Shown here piece after piece: positions 19,204-28,606 of a stretch of 48,851 nucleotides of DNA. Numbering within the stretch: the stretch's first letter is position 1; each line of letters opens with the position of its first letter. The translations under genes and the position numbers were made by a program. The DNA comes from Actinomycetes bacterium (GTDB lineage: Bacteria; Actinomycetota; Actinomycetes; JAHEKZ01). The notes under the pieces are model-generated. The model ran no database searches. It had not been told where the DNA came from and saw nothing but the letters and a program-made list of their open reading frames with translations. The stretch is from contig JAJAYZ010000076.1 of assembly GCA_027118455.1 (NCBI GenBank), forward strand, positions 1 to 48,851, in the 5' to 3' direction.

Positions 19204-19254
19204 GGCAGCACCAGTGTGACGTGAGTCACGCCCCGGTGCCAGCAATAACCGCCG

Positions 19255-19282
19255 TTGAGGCCGACCTACGGCCCCCTAGGCT
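19255..19282 (+). promoter_or_regulatory. promoter of the prolyl oligopeptidase gene
   Basis: TTGAGG (19255-19260) and TAGGCT (19277-19282) are spaced by 16 bp. ATG 19290 begins 7 nt after the -10 box, with no Shine-Dalgarno sequence, so transcript and start codon would coincide (leaderless mRNA). Confidence 0.45.
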
Positions 19283-19289
19283 GGGCTAT

Positions 19290-21386
19290 ATGCCCGACGC
19301 CCCCCACCCCACGTACCCTGACGCCGAGCGCCTTCCGCTCGTCGACACCCTGCACGGCCAAGCCGTCCCCGACCCGTACCGGTGGCTCGAAGACGCCGCC
19401 GACCCGCGCACGGAGGCATGGTCGAAGACACAGGACGCGCTGTTCACCGCCGCTCATCAGACGTGGCCAGGTAAGGAGCACGTCCGACGCCGGGTCTCTG
19501 AGCTGGTCGGTGCCGGCGTCGTGACGGCGCCCGTCTGGCGGGGCGACCGGCAGTTCATCATGCGTCGGAGCACCGAGCAGGAACATGCCGTTCTGATCGT
19601 GATCGAGGCAGACGGAACCGAGCGCACGCTGCTCGACCCGATGGCGATCGACGCAACTGGCACCACGACGCTCGACACCTGGCAGCCGAGCAAAGAGGGC
19701 CATCTGCTGGCCTACCAGCTCTCTCTCGGTGGTACCGAAGAGTCGATACTGCGCGTCATGGACGTCACCACCGAGGACGTCGTCGACGGCCCGATCGACC
19801 GAGCCCGCTACTCCCCCGTTGCATGGTTGCCCGGTGGTGCGTCCTACTACTACGTCCGGCGGCTACCGGCCGACCAAGTTCCCGACGGCGAGGAGCAGTT
19901 CCACCGACGGGTATGGCTACACCAGGTCGGTACCGACGCAGACACCGACACCCTCGTCTTCGGCGAAGGCCTAGATTCCACCAACTACTACGGCGTCACC
20001 GTCAGTCGCGATGGGCGATGGATGTCGATCACAGCATCGGCTGGCACCGAGCCCCGCAACGACCTTTGGGTCGCCGACCTCTCGACGTCCTCACCGGACC
20101 AACCCGACCTCATCACCGTTCAAGAAGGCGTCGACGCGCAAACGATGCTGCAGTTCGGACGCGATGGGCTGATCTACGCGTACACCAACGCCGGCTCGCC
20201 TCGCGGCCGAATTCTCATCAGCGAGCCTGGCGCCTGGTCGCTCGACAAATGGCGTGATCTCGTTCCCGAAGACCCAGAAGCCGTCCTGGAGGGATGGGCC
20301 ATCCTCGACGGCGAGGCGCTTCCCGACCCGGTGTTGCTCGTGGTCAGGAGCCACCATGCGGTGGGACGCATTCACCGACATGACCTCCGTTCGGGTAGCG
20401 AGATCGGCTCAGTTCCCATGCCGGGGCTCGGCACCGTTGCTGGAATCAGTGACCGCCCCGAAGGTGGGCATGAGGCGTGGTTCGGCTACACCGACCACAT
20501 CACACCACCCTCGGTCTACCACTACGACGCGAGCACGGACGCCACCACGCTGTGGGCCAACGCGCCAGGTTCGGTCGACGTCCCGCCGGCTGCGTCCGAG
20601 CAGGTCGTGTACCCGTCCAAGGATGGCACCGACGTCCGGATGTTCGTCATTCGCAGATCAGACGCCGGCGCCGGCCCAGTGCCAACCATCTTGAACGGAT
20701 ACGGCGGTTTTGGAATTCCGCTGACGCCCGCCTACTCGGCGACGATCCTCGCATGGGTAGAGGCGGGCGGCGCGTACGTCGTTGCCAATCTCCGCGGCGG
20801 CGGCGAGGAGGGCGAAGACTGGCATCGCGGTGGAATGCGCGACACCAAACAGAACGTCTTCGACGACTTCCATGCTGCGGCTGAGTGGCTCATCGACCAC
20901 GGCGTCACTACCAGCGACCAGCTGACCATCTCCGGAGGCTCGAACGGGGGCTTGCTGGTCGGTGCAGCACTCACCCAGCGCCCCGACCTTTACGCCGCTG
21001 TCATCTGCGCCGCCCCGCTGCTCGACATGGTTCGCTATGAGGAGCACGGCCTCGGCCCCACCTGGTCGGACGAGTACGGCACCGCGGCCGACCCCACCGA
21101 GCTCGGCTGGCTGCTCTCGTACTCGCCCTACCACCACGTCCGCGAAGGCGTGGACTACCCGGCGACGCTCTTCACGATCTTTGACGGCGACACTCGCGTC
21201 GACCCGCTTCACGGCCGCAAGATGGCTGCGGCTCTGCAGCACGCCACCACCGGCACCCGCCCGGTGCTGGTCCGGCGCGAGTCTGACGTCGGCCACGGTG
21301 CGCGTGCTGTCACCCGCGCCGTTGAGCTCTCGGTCGATACGCTGGCGTTCGCCGCTGCCCAAACCGGGCTCGACTGGGACGCCTGA
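19290..21386 (+). CDS. prolyl oligopeptidase family serine peptidase (S9A)
   Basis: 698 residues from ATG 19290 (MPDAPHPTYPDAERLPLVDT); the upstream frame lacks a family match. An N-terminal seven-bladed propeller (about 70-400) precedes an alpha/beta hydrolase domain. The catalytic triad is Ser551 (SGGSNGGLLVGAAL), Asp634 (FDGDTRVDPLHGRKM) and His669 (DVGHGA). NGYGGFGIPLTPAYS, which forms the S9A entry segment, and the GGGEEGEDWHRGG motif are intact. No signal peptide, so cytosolic cleavage of short proline-containing peptides is expected. Confidence 0.96.
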   Translation: MPDAPHPTYPDAERLPLVDTLHGQAVPDPYRWLEDAADPRTEAWSKTQDALFTAAHQTWPGKEHVRRRVSELVGAGVVTAPVWRGDRQFIMRRSTEQEHAVLIVIEADGTERTLLDPMAIDATGTTTLDTWQPSKEGHLLAYQLSLGGTEESILRVMDVTTEDVVDGPIDRARYSPVAWLPGGASYYYVRRLPADQVPDGEEQFHRRVWLHQVGTDADTDTLVFGEGLDSTNYYGVTVSRDGRWMSITASAGTEPRNDLWVADLSTSSPDQPDLITVQEGVDAQTMLQFGRDGLIYAYTNAGSPRGRILISEPGAWSLDKWRDLVPEDPEAVLEGWAILDGEALPDPVLLVVRSHHAVGRIHRHDLRSGSEIGSVPMPGLGTVAGISDRPEGGHEAWFGYTDHITPPSVYHYDASTDATTLWANAPGSVDVPPAASEQVVYPSKDGTDVRMFVIRRSDAGAGPVPTILNGYGGFGIPLTPAYSATILAWVEAGGAYVVANLRGGGEEGEDWHRGGMRDTKQNVFDDFHAAAEWLIDHGVTTSDQLTISGGSNGGLLVGAALTQRPDLYAAVICAAPLLDMVRYEEHGLGPTWSDEYGTAADPTELGWLLSYSPYHHVREGVDYPATLFTIFDGDTRVDPLHGRKMAAALQHATTGTRPVLVRRESDVGHGARAVTRAVELSVDTLAFAAAQTGLDWDA

Positions 21387-21406
21387 GGCAGTAGCGTTCG
21401 AAGACC

Positions 21407-22336
21407 ATGCAGATCACCATTGACGAGACCGCCACCGAAGCGGTGCGACGCTTCTTCGACACGTGGTACGGGTCGATCATCTCCGTCGCCATCATTGTGG
21501 TCCTCGCGCTCCTGGGCAGGTGGATCTGGCACCGATTTGTCCGACGTACGGCCGCCACGTTCACGCAGTCGGCGGTCACTCGCTTCCTCGCCGGCGACAA
21601 AGAATCACCACGCGATCGCGACCTGGCGATCGAGCGATACCGGGCCCGCGCCACCGCGGTGTCCGGGATGCTCAGCTCGGTCGGCACCTTCGTCATCGCC
21701 TCAGTCGCCATCCTCTTCGCTCTGAATGCGGTCGGGATCAACATCGCTCCACTGCTGGCCAGCGCCGGTATTGCCGGTATTGCGATCGGTTTCGGTGCGC
21801 AGACGATCGTCCGCGACTTTCTTTCCGGCGTCTTCATGATCTTGGAGAACCAGTACGGCGTTGGCGATGTCGTGACCGTCAGCGGAATCACCGGAACGGT
21901 TGAGGATGTCGGGCTCCGGATCACCACCATGCGCGACTTCGATGGCACGGTCTGGTATGTCACGAACGGCTCGGTCACCGAGCTTGGAAACCGCAGCCAG
22001 GGTTGGTCGGTCTCAGTGGTCGACGTGCCCGTGGGCCACGCGGCCGACCTGGAGCACGCCAAAGAGGTGCTGCTCCAGACAGTCACCGAGCTTCAGCATG
22101 ATCCGAGCTGGAGCCAGCGGATCATGCCAGACGATCCGATCGTCGGCGTCGAGTCGATTACCCCGACTGCCGTCACGATGCGGATCCGCTTACATACCGT
22201 CCACGAACAGCAGGTGTCGGTAGCGCGCGAGATCAGGGTTCGCGCCATGAAAGCCCTCGAGAGCGCAGAAGTGCCGACACCCACCCAAGGCGCGTTACCA
22301 CCGGAAGACCCAGCGCAAGCCGGACCTGCAACGTGA
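21407..22336 (+). CDS. MscS-type mechanosensitive channel
   Basis: 309 residues. An N-terminal helix near 25-40, a charged linker, then two further helices (about 83-105 and 108-135). The pore helix has the Gly/Ala pattern NIAPLLASAGIAGIAIGFGA followed by QTIVRDFLSGVFMILENQYG, the hallmark of MscS. The beta domain has GDVVTVSGITGTVEDVGLRI. A charged C-terminal cap follows, with a Pro-rich tail. Such channels release solutes during hypo-osmotic shock. ATG 21407 is 20 bp after the peptidase gene. Confidence 0.94.
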   Translation: MQITIDETATEAVRRFFDTWYGSIISVAIIVVLALLGRWIWHRFVRRTAATFTQSAVTRFLAGDKESPRDRDLAIERYRARATAVSGMLSSVGTFVIASVAILFALNAVGINIAPLLASAGIAGIAIGFGAQTIVRDFLSGVFMILENQYGVGDVVTVSGITGTVEDVGLRITTMRDFDGTVWYVTNGSVTELGNRSQGWSVSVVDVPVGHAADLEHAKEVLLQTVTELQHDPSWSQRIMPDDPIVGVESITPTAVTMRIRLHTVHEQQVSVAREIRVRAMKALESAEVPTPTQGALPPEDPAQAGPAT

Positions 22337-22517
22337 AAGAGCGGCGGGCCGGTCGCGCACCGAGGAGGGTTGGTGCATTCCGACACCGCCACCATGGGGT
22401 CCGAGTCGGCTGCGATGCGGAGGTTCGTAGTCAGCTGAGTCGATCCCCTTGCCCGTTCCCTCCATGCATCGGTAGGTCGGTGACCCGCTCTTGAGCGAAC
22501 CTGAGAGAATCACCCGC

Positions 22518-22934
22518 GTGGACGAACAGCAGCAGACCTTTTACGACCGCGTCGGCGGCAGCGAAGCCTTTACGCGCCTCGTCGCAGCTTTCTACGAAGG
22601 CGTTGCCGACGACGAGGTGTTGCGCCCCTTGTACCCCGAGCAAGACCTCGCGCCAGCCGCTGACCGCCTCCGAATGTTCCTGGAGCAGTACTGGGGTGGC
22701 CCAACGACGTACTCAGACCAGCGCGGCCACCCCCGGCTTCGGATGCGACACGCTCCCTACCGGGTAGACGCTCTGGCCCGCGACCAGTGGCTGCTCCACA
22801 TGCGGTCAGCTGTCGACTCCCTCCAGCTGGCCGACGACCTCGACGCCGAGCTCTGGGACTACCTGCTGATGGCCGCGCACTCGCTGGTGAACACCATCGA
22901 CGAACCTCCTGGTGTGGTCAGCCCCGGGCTCTGA
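22518..22934 (+). CDS. glbO: group II truncated haemoglobin
   Basis: 138 residues from GTG 22518; a TTG at 22491 is in frame but less likely. It is strikingly similar to M. tuberculosis GlbO. Key haem-pocket residues are B10 Tyr26, CD1 Tyr39, proximal F8 His78 ([10 protein letters not shown]) and G8 Trp91. FLEQYWGGP and MAAHSLVN are diagnostic. Group II globins bind O2 and NO and are linked to respiration and peroxide chemistry. Its stop codon lies inside an 11-bp hairpin shared with the convergent DUF1501 gene. Confidence 0.95.
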   Translation: MDEQQQTFYDRVGGSEAFTRLVAAFYEGVADDEVLRPLYPEQDLAPAADRLRMFLEQYWGGPTTYSDQRGHPRLRMRHAPYRVDALARDQWLLHMRSAVDSLQLADDLDAELWDYLLMAAHSLVNTIDEPPGVVSPGL

Positions 22935-22941
22935 CCACACC
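22911..22941. terminator. 11-bp perfect hairpin containing both stop codons
   Basis: GGTGTGGTCAG (22911-22921) and CTGACCACACC (22931-22941) are perfectly complementary around a 9-nt loop. The glbO stop TGA (22932-22934) is in the right arm and the DUF1501 stop (22918-22920, minus strand) is in the left arm. The symmetric layout suggests one bidirectional terminator or mRNA 3'-end stabiliser serving both convergent genes. Confidence 0.7.
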
Positions 22942-24189
22942 GAGTCGATCCGCGGTCAGGTCCGGGAAGACCGTCGACATCTGCGAACCCTGACACCGCT
23001 TCTCAAGAATCTCGGCGAGGATCTGTCGGTAGTCGGTGCTTCCGGCCAGGTCACCCCCGGAGAGGGCGTCGTCCTCCAACGTTGGCCAGGGGCCGTGGAC
23101 CTGACCACCTTGGACGCCGCCACCGAGCAGAAGCACCGCCTGGCCGTGACCGTGGTCGACCCCGCCCGACCCATTTTCGACAAGACTCCGGCCGAACTCG
23201 GTCAGGGTCACGATGGTGACGTCGGCGAATCGTCCGCCAAGGTCGGTGGCGAAGGCCGCCATCGAGGTCGCCAGCTCACCGAGCTTGTCGCTGAGCCAAC
23301 CGGCGTCAACGGTGCCCATGTCGACGTGCATATCCCAGTCGCCGTAGTCGACAGCAGCCACCTGCAGTCCCACGTCGGCCTTGATCACCCGCGCGACGTC
23401 GCGCAACGCTCGCCCGAGATCGGAGTCCGGATACTGGGCGCCTGGCACATACCCGGCGTCCTGCATCTGCGCTGCCCCGGCCAGCGCCGACAGGGTCGTC
23501 GACGCCGGCGCACCTACCGTCGCCGGAGCTCCATCGTGCAGTCCGATCAAGGCATTGGTCCAGCGCTGACGTTCGGTCAGGTCCCATGCCCCTGAGAGCT
23601 CGAAGTCATTGATCGACCACATGGCCAGCTCTGGTGACGGACCCCGGAAGGCAGACGCCGGCAAGCTGCTGCCCATTTGCACGGCTTGGAATGCCGATCC
23701 GGTCTCCCGAAGCCCCAATGTCCGGTCCAGCCATCCGGAGCGGAGCGACGAGCCAGGGGCGGCACGCTCCATCTCCTCCATCGCCTCAAAGTGCGAGCGG
23801 GTCTGGTTCGTCATGCCAACAGCCTGCACAGCTCCGAAGGTGCCCGCCTCCCACCACGGCATCAAGGGCTGCATGGCGGGGTGCAGCCCGAACATGGCGT
23901 CCAGCGGCAGCAGGGTGTTCTGCGGAATCCCGATCGATGGCCGAACCTCGGCGTATCGGGGATCGCCGGTCGGAACGATGGTGTTGAGACCGTCGAAACC
24001 ACCGCGCAGGGAGAGGACGACGAGCACGTCACCCGGGTACGGCTCAGCGGCGAATGCCATCTGCGTGGAGAGCCCCGTCGAGGTGAGCCCCGCAAGTGCC
24101 CCGACCGCACCGAGGCGCCCCAGGAAGGCTCGTCGAGAGATGCCGTAGTCCGGGCAACCGCACTGCTCAGTGGACGTTGGCATCGTCAT
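22918..24189 (-). CDS. DUF1501 Tat-exported protein
   Basis: About 423 residues from ATG 24189, which overlaps the stop of the DUF1800 gene (ATGA); ATG 24183 is an alternative. A twin-arginine signal ([19 protein letters not shown]) ends near an Ala-rich cleavage site (AFAAEPYP). The mature part has the DUF1501 signature [19 protein letters not shown], then [25 protein letters not shown], and the C-terminal [20 protein letters not shown], an alkaline-phosphatase-superfamily-like metal region. DUF1501 and DUF1800 genes are nearly always paired; the biochemical role is not established. Confidence 0.92.
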   Translation of the reverse strand: MTMPTSTEQCGCPDYGISRRAFLGRLGAVGALAGLTSTGLSTQMAFAAEPYPGDVLVVLSLRGGFDGLNTIVPTGDPRYAEVRPSIGIPQNTLLPLDAMFGLHPAMQPLMPWWEAGTFGAVQAVGMTNQTRSHFEAMEEMERAAPGSSLRSGWLDRTLGLRETGSAFQAVQMGSSLPASAFRGPSPELAMWSINDFELSGAWDLTERQRWTNALIGLHDGAPATVGAPASTTLSALAGAAQMQDAGYVPGAQYPDSDLGRALRDVARVIKADVGLQVAAVDYGDWDMHVDMGTVDAGWLSDKLGELATSMAAFATDLGGRFADVTIVTLTEFGRSLVENGSGGVDHGHGQAVLLLGGGVQGGQVHGPWPTLEDDALSGGDLAGSTDYRQILAEILEKRCQGSQMSTVFPDLTADRLGVVRARG

Positions 24190-25721
24190 CACCTGACCGC
24201 GTGGTAGGGAGAGTCGAGAATGAGCGCCACGACGTAGGGCAAGCGCCATCGCACCGCCTCGCTGTCGCTGCTCAGCGGATCTGAGGAGGCTCGACCGAGG
24301 AAGGAGAGGACTGCCTGCTTGTGAATCGGTGCAAGAGTGCGGAAGACCAATCGCTCGGCGAGGGCGTCCACCATTGCTCCGTGCGTCTTCGGAAGCCGCG
24401 ACGGCAACAGCGTGCGAACCTCAGGCTGCGTGAGCTCCTTCGGCCACCAATGCGCAGCCAGCGACAGGTGCGTGTTCCATCGGCCGAGCGTGCCACCAGC
24501 AGACTGCCAGTCAGCAGCGACATCGGGGTACCCATCTGGCGGGCTCCATGCCAGCGGCTGTTGCCCGATGCTGTCGGCAATCCAGACCAGCGACTGCATG
24601 CCGTGGCGCCCTTTCCGATCGGCGCCGTAGCTGAGAATCCGCAAGGTCGCCAGGAGGTCTTCGAACGGGCGACGCACCTTCTGCCCCACTGATGCGGAGA
24701 ACTCGACGCTGAGGAAGAGCTGACGAAGCATCGGGGCGATGGCCGTCCCCCCGCTGAGATAGGTGCTCGCGAGCTGGTCGACGAGCACTGGGTCGGGGGC
24801 ATCCGAGACGAACCGCTGACAGAGCTTGTAGGCGATGTGCTGGGCGGTCGACCGATGATTGGCGAGGTACCTCAGGTACCTGATCCCCACGCCGTAGCCG
24901 TCCGCGTCAGGGTTCGGATCGGTGAACCCCATGATCGTTACCGGGCCGCGGTAGTGCTCTCGGCCGCTGTAATGAAAGGTGCCCTGATTCCAGTTGACTC
25001 CGAAGCCGGTCATGACCAGCGTCGAGTTGCGCATGTCCTCTTCGTTGTAGCCGCCATCGACGCTGACGGTGTGCAGCTCCAACAGCTCGCGTCCGTAGTT
25101 CTCGTTCGGGTTGTCCTTCGTGGAGTCGGCGTTGTTCAGGTAGAGCAGCATCGCGGGGTGCGTCGCACTGGCTATGAGCATGTCCTCGAAGCGACCAAGG
25201 GCGTGCGTGCGGATTACCTGCCGGTCGTAGTCCTGCCGGTTGTCCCAGACCCGGTCACTGGGATTGGTGACATTGAGGTGGTTCGACCAGAAGTCGACCA
25301 TCACTTCGAAGAGCTGCCGCTTGCTCCAGGTGGCGCGAGCGATCGTCGCTGCTGTCAGGTCGTACATGAGGTCCCACGAGAAGGGCTCCAGTCCGTCCCT
25401 GGCTTGCGGGATCGTCCAGTTCACCCGCGGGAACCGGCCCTTGACCAGCTGATCGCACGTTGAGTCATCGATCGTCTCTGGCGCCAGTTGCCGCTCGAGC
25501 CAGGCCCTCCGACCCTGCGTGGTGATCGCGGACAAGACCGTCGGCGTTGGGCCGAAGGTGGCTCGACGCAAGAGGTGGAGATTGAGGTTGGCCGGTACGA
25601 AGTCTGCACCGCTGCCGGCCGCGGCTGCGGCTGCCGGGCTTCCGGTGGCCGATGTCACTGCCAAACCGCCAGCTCCGGCTGCGGCGATGCCGAAAAGTCG
25701 GCGCCTGGTGAGCGTAGTCAT
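24189..25721 (-). CDS. DUF1800 Tat-exported protein
   Basis: 510 residues. It begins with a twin-arginine signal (LTRRRLFGIAAAGAGGLAV) and an Ala-rich cleavage region. The mature domain has LNLHLLRRATFGPTPTVLSA, VDFWSNHLNV, HPAMLLYLNNADS, NENYGRELLELHTVSVDGGY and QPLAWSPPDGYPDVAADWQS, all hallmarks of DUF1800. The NENYGRELLELHT segment is the family core. It overlaps the DUF1501 gene by one base. Folded export through Tat suggests a bound cofactor or metal. Confidence 0.92.
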   Translation of the reverse strand: MTTLTRRRLFGIAAAGAGGLAVTSATGSPAAAAAAGSGADFVPANLNLHLLRRATFGPTPTVLSAITTQGRRAWLERQLAPETIDDSTCDQLVKGRFPRVNWTIPQARDGLEPFSWDLMYDLTAATIARATWSKRQLFEVMVDFWSNHLNVTNPSDRVWDNRQDYDRQVIRTHALGRFEDMLIASATHPAMLLYLNNADSTKDNPNENYGRELLELHTVSVDGGYNEEDMRNSTLVMTGFGVNWNQGTFHYSGREHYRGPVTIMGFTDPNPDADGYGVGIRYLRYLANHRSTAQHIAYKLCQRFVSDAPDPVLVDQLASTYLSGGTAIAPMLRQLFLSVEFSASVGQKVRRPFEDLLATLRILSYGADRKGRHGMQSLVWIADSIGQQPLAWSPPDGYPDVAADWQSAGGTLGRWNTHLSLAAHWWPKELTQPEVRTLLPSRLPKTHGAMVDALAERLVFRTLAPIHKQAVLSFLGRASSDPLSSDSEAVRWRLPYVVALILDSPYHAVR

Positions 25722-25821
25722 ACAAGGTTGTCGTCCCCCGGGATCCCCGGTCTTGACGAAACGATCTTCGTGTCACCCGTTCGGACTCGTGCATGTGGGC
25801 TACCAACCCGTGGGCAACGCC

Positions 25822-26451
25822 TCAGAGGGTGAAGACCGAGACCGACGGAAACAAGCCGCGACGGGCCGCAACGCTTCCGCCAGGGACTGAGAGGCGCGTC
25901 CACGTGTCGGTGGACAAGGCAACGGCGACCCCGTCACCTGGACCCATCAGACCCAACGACTCAGCTGCATGGGCCGAGCGCACCGGGACCTCACCGAGGC
26001 AGGTGCGCTCCCAGACGTCCTGGGCAATGTTCTCCAGGGACGCCCGATCGGTGACCCCCTCAGCGCGCGCGCGGAAGAAGTGCTTGGCGGAGTCGATGGC
26101 CAAGCGCACATTAGCGACGTCCCCGCGCATCCTCTCCTCCCATCCGCTGCGCGGTGGCAGCAGCCCTACCCAGTTCGGTCCGCTGACCGCAGGGGGCACT
26201 TCGACTGTGGACGCCTCACGCACTCGTTCGAGCAGCCGTTGCGCCGACACGGTCGCGTCCAGTTGTGCGGGGCCACTGAGCGCGACCGGTCGCACTGCCA
26301 CGACCTCGAAGGGCGGGCCACTCCAGATGCCAACAACGTCTCCGCCGGCTTGCAGCCGCACCGCGGCACGGTTATCGAGCGCCACGAGTCGTTCGAGGTA
26401 CTGCACGAGGCCCTGTCGCTCAGCCTCCCCAGCCAGCTCGACACTGCTCAT
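25822..26451 (-). CDS. conserved actinobacterial hypothetical protein
   Basis: 209 residues, soluble, with no signal or membrane segment. Recognisable blocks are GPPFEVVAVRPVALSG, NWVGLLPPRSGWE, GVTDRASLENIAQDVWERT and VRSAHAAESLGLMGPGD. Its ATG overlaps the thioesterase stop (ATGA), so the two are coupled. A similar unknown protein lies between glbO and the thioesterase/ettA genes in mycobacteria as I recall (Rv2474c-like). No function can be assigned from motifs. Confidence 0.7.
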   Translation of the reverse strand: MSSVELAGEAERQGLVQYLERLVALDNRAAVRLQAGGDVVGIWSGPPFEVVAVRPVALSGPAQLDATVSAQRLLERVREASTVEVPPAVSGPNWVGLLPPRSGWEERMRGDVANVRLAIDSAKHFFRARAEGVTDRASLENIAQDVWERTCLGEVPVRSAHAAESLGLMGPGDGVAVALSTDTWTRLSVPGGSVAARRGLFPSVSVFTL

Positions 26452-26864
26452 GACGCTTCGAGGAACGGCTCGAGCGCTGCTCGTTCCTCGTCCGAGACAC
26501 GTCGGGGACGCCCGGCCACCATGTCGAAAGGCACTAGGACCGTGGCCGCCTCGGCGTAGACCGGCCCACCCTCGTCAAGAATCTGGTAGCGCAGCTCAAA
26601 CGAAGAGGTGCCAAGTCGTGAGACCCAGACGTCAATCGGCACGGTCTCGGGTCTAAACACAAGCGGTACCGAGTAGTCAATCTCATGTCGGGCGACGACA
26701 ATCCCTGACGAGAGGCGTTCGCGAGCAACCGACTCGCCGGCGTGCACGAAGAGGAGATCGACGCGCGCCTCCTCCAAGTAGGTGAAGAATGTCGTGTTAT
26801 TCACGTGCCCGAACGCGTCCATGTCTGACCATCGAAGTGAGCAGTCGAAGCGATGCCTGGCCAC
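26448..26864 (-). CDS. 4HBT hotdog-fold acyl-CoA thioesterase
   Basis: 138 residues from a GTG at 26864. The YbgC/FadM-type active-site segment RWSDMDAFGHVNNTTFFTYL with Asp14/Asp16 and GHVNN is intact, followed by the long hotdog helix EEARVDLLF and strands IDVWVSRLGTSSFELRYQIL. The family hydrolyses acyl-CoA thioesters; the chain-length preference cannot be read from sequence. It lies between ettA (11 bp) and the hypothetical gene, so all three probably share a transcript. Confidence 0.9.
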   Translation of the reverse strand: MARHRFDCSLRWSDMDAFGHVNNTTFFTYLEEARVDLLFVHAGESVARERLSSGIVVARHEIDYSVPLVFRPETVPIDVWVSRLGTSSFELRYQILDEGGPVYAEAATVLVPFDMVAGRPRRVSDEERAALEPFLEAS

Positions 26865-26875
26865 GGACGCCGCAC

Positions 26876-28546
26876 TCAGCCGCGGGTGAGCTTGCGGTAG
26901 GTGGCTCGGTGCGGGCGTGCTGCGTCAGCCCCGAGGCGCTCGATCTTGTTCTTCTCGTACGAGTCGAAGTTTCCCTCGAACCAGAACCACTGCGAGTCGC
27001 CCTCGTAGGCGAGGATGTGCGTGGCGACGCGATCGAGGAACCATCGGTCGTGGGAGGTGATCACCGCGCAACCGGGGAACTCAAGCAGCGCGTCCTCGAG
27101 ACTGCTGAGCGTCTCGACATCGAGGTCGTTAGTCGGCTCGTCGAGCAGCAGCACGTTGCCACCCTGCTTGAGCGTCAGCGCAAGGTTGAGGCGGTTGCGC
27201 TCGCCACCTGAGAGCACCTTTGCCGGCTTCTGCTGGTCAGGACCCTTAAAGCCGAACGCGGCGACATAGGCCCGCGACGGCATCTCGACATTGCCCACCT
27301 TGATCCAGTCGAGCCCGTCCGAAACAACCTCAAAGAGCGTCTTGTCGCCGTCGAGACCACCGCGACCCTGGTCGACGTAGGAGATCTTGACCGTCTCGCC
27401 AACCTTGATTCCGCCGCTGTCCGGCTTCTCTTCACCGATAATCATCTTGAAGAGGGTGGTCTTGCCGACGCCGTTCGGGCCGATCACACCCACGATCCCG
27501 TTCCGGGGAAGTGAGAACGAGAGGTCACCCATCAACAGGCGATCGTCGAAGCCCTTGGTCAGCTTGACTGCCTCGATCACCGTTCCACCGAGGCGGGGAC
27601 CGGGTGGGATCTGGATCTCTTCGAAGTCGAGCTTGCGATGCTTGTCAGCCTCGGCAGCCATCTCTTCGTACCGGTCCAGGCGCGCCTTACTCTTGGTCTG
27701 CCGCGCCTTCGCGTTCGAGCGGACCCATTCGAGTTCGTCCTGCAGGCGCTTCTTCCGCTTGACGTCCTTTTGTCCTTCGACCTTCAGCCGCGCAGCTTTG
27801 GCCTCCAGGTAGGTCGAGTAGTTGCCCTCGTAGGGGTAGGCGCGTCCGCGGTCGAGCTCGAGGATCCACTGCGCAACGTTGTCGAGGAAGTACCGGTCGT
27901 GGGTCACGGCGACAACGGTGCCTGGGTACTTTTCCAAGTGCTGCTCGAGCCAGAGCACACTCTCTGCGTCGAGGTGGTTGGTTGGCTCATCGAGCAAGAG
28001 CAGGTCGGGCTGCTGGAGCAGCAACTTGCACAGTGCGACTCGGCGGCGCTCACCTCCGGACAGCACGCTGACGTCTGCGTCCGGCGCCGGACATCGGAGC
28101 GCATCCATCGCCTGCTCGAGCTGGGAGTCGAGGTCCCAGGCGTTGCGGTGGTCGAGCTGCTCCTGGAGCGTGCCCATCTCGGCGAGCAAGGTGTCAAAGT
28201 CTGCGTCTGGTTCGGCCATGAGCGCCGAGATCTCGTTGAAACGGTCGAGCATGCCCTTGGTCTCGGCGACGCCCTCCTCCACGTTCTCGAGGACGTTCTT
28301 GCTCTCGTCCAGCGCCGGCTCCTGAAGCAAGATGCCGACCGTATAGCCAGGACTGAGCATCGCGTCGCCGTTAGAGGGGTGATCGAGGCCCGCCATGATC
28401 TTGAGCACGCTGGACTTACCAGCGCCGTTGGGTCCGAGGACGCCGATCTTGGCACCCGGGTAAAACGCCAGCGTTACGTTGTCGAGGATGACCTTGTCGC
28501 CATGCGCTTTGCGCGCCTTGGACATGGTGTAGATGAACTCAGCCAT
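26876..28546 (-). CDS. ettA: ABC-F protein EttA, energy-dependent translational throttle
   Basis: 556 residues with two ATP-binding cassettes and no membrane domain. The first Walker A is GPNGAGKS (38-45), the second GPNGVGKT. Signatures LSGGERRRVALCKLLL and LSGGERNRLNLALTL are each followed by LLLDEPTNHLD and LLLDEPTNDLD. The linker is rich in Lys/Arg (KRKKRLQDELEWVRSNAKAR) and there is an arm insertion in the first cassette, as in EttA. EttA binds the ribosomal E site and gates the first elongation steps by ADP/ATP ratio. ATG 28546 has no strong Shine-Dalgarno. Confidence 0.96.
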   Translation of the reverse strand: MAEFIYTMSKARKAHGDKVILDNVTLAFYPGAKIGVLGPNGAGKSSVLKIMAGLDHPSNGDAMLSPGYTVGILLQEPALDESKNVLENVEEGVAETKGMLDRFNEISALMAEPDADFDTLLAEMGTLQEQLDHRNAWDLDSQLEQAMDALRCPAPDADVSVLSGGERRRVALCKLLLQQPDLLLLDEPTNHLDAESVLWLEQHLEKYPGTVVAVTHDRYFLDNVAQWILELDRGRAYPYEGNYSTYLEAKAARLKVEGQKDVKRKKRLQDELEWVRSNAKARQTKSKARLDRYEEMAAEADKHRKLDFEEIQIPPGPRLGGTVIEAVKLTKGFDDRLLMGDLSFSLPRNGIVGVIGPNGVGKTTLFKMIIGEEKPDSGGIKVGETVKISYVDQGRGGLDGDKTLFEVVSDGLDWIKVGNVEMPSRAYVAAFGFKGPDQQKPAKVLSGGERNRLNLALTLKQGGNVLLLDEPTNDLDVETLSSLEDALLEFPGCAVITSHDRWFLDRVATHILAYEGDSQWFWFEGNFDSYEKNKIERLGADAARPHRATYRKLTRG

Positions 28547-28606
28547 ACGGGAAAGCCTAACGACTGCTGCTGGAGACCTTCTGGCCCGGTGGGGGTGCCG
28601 CGACCA

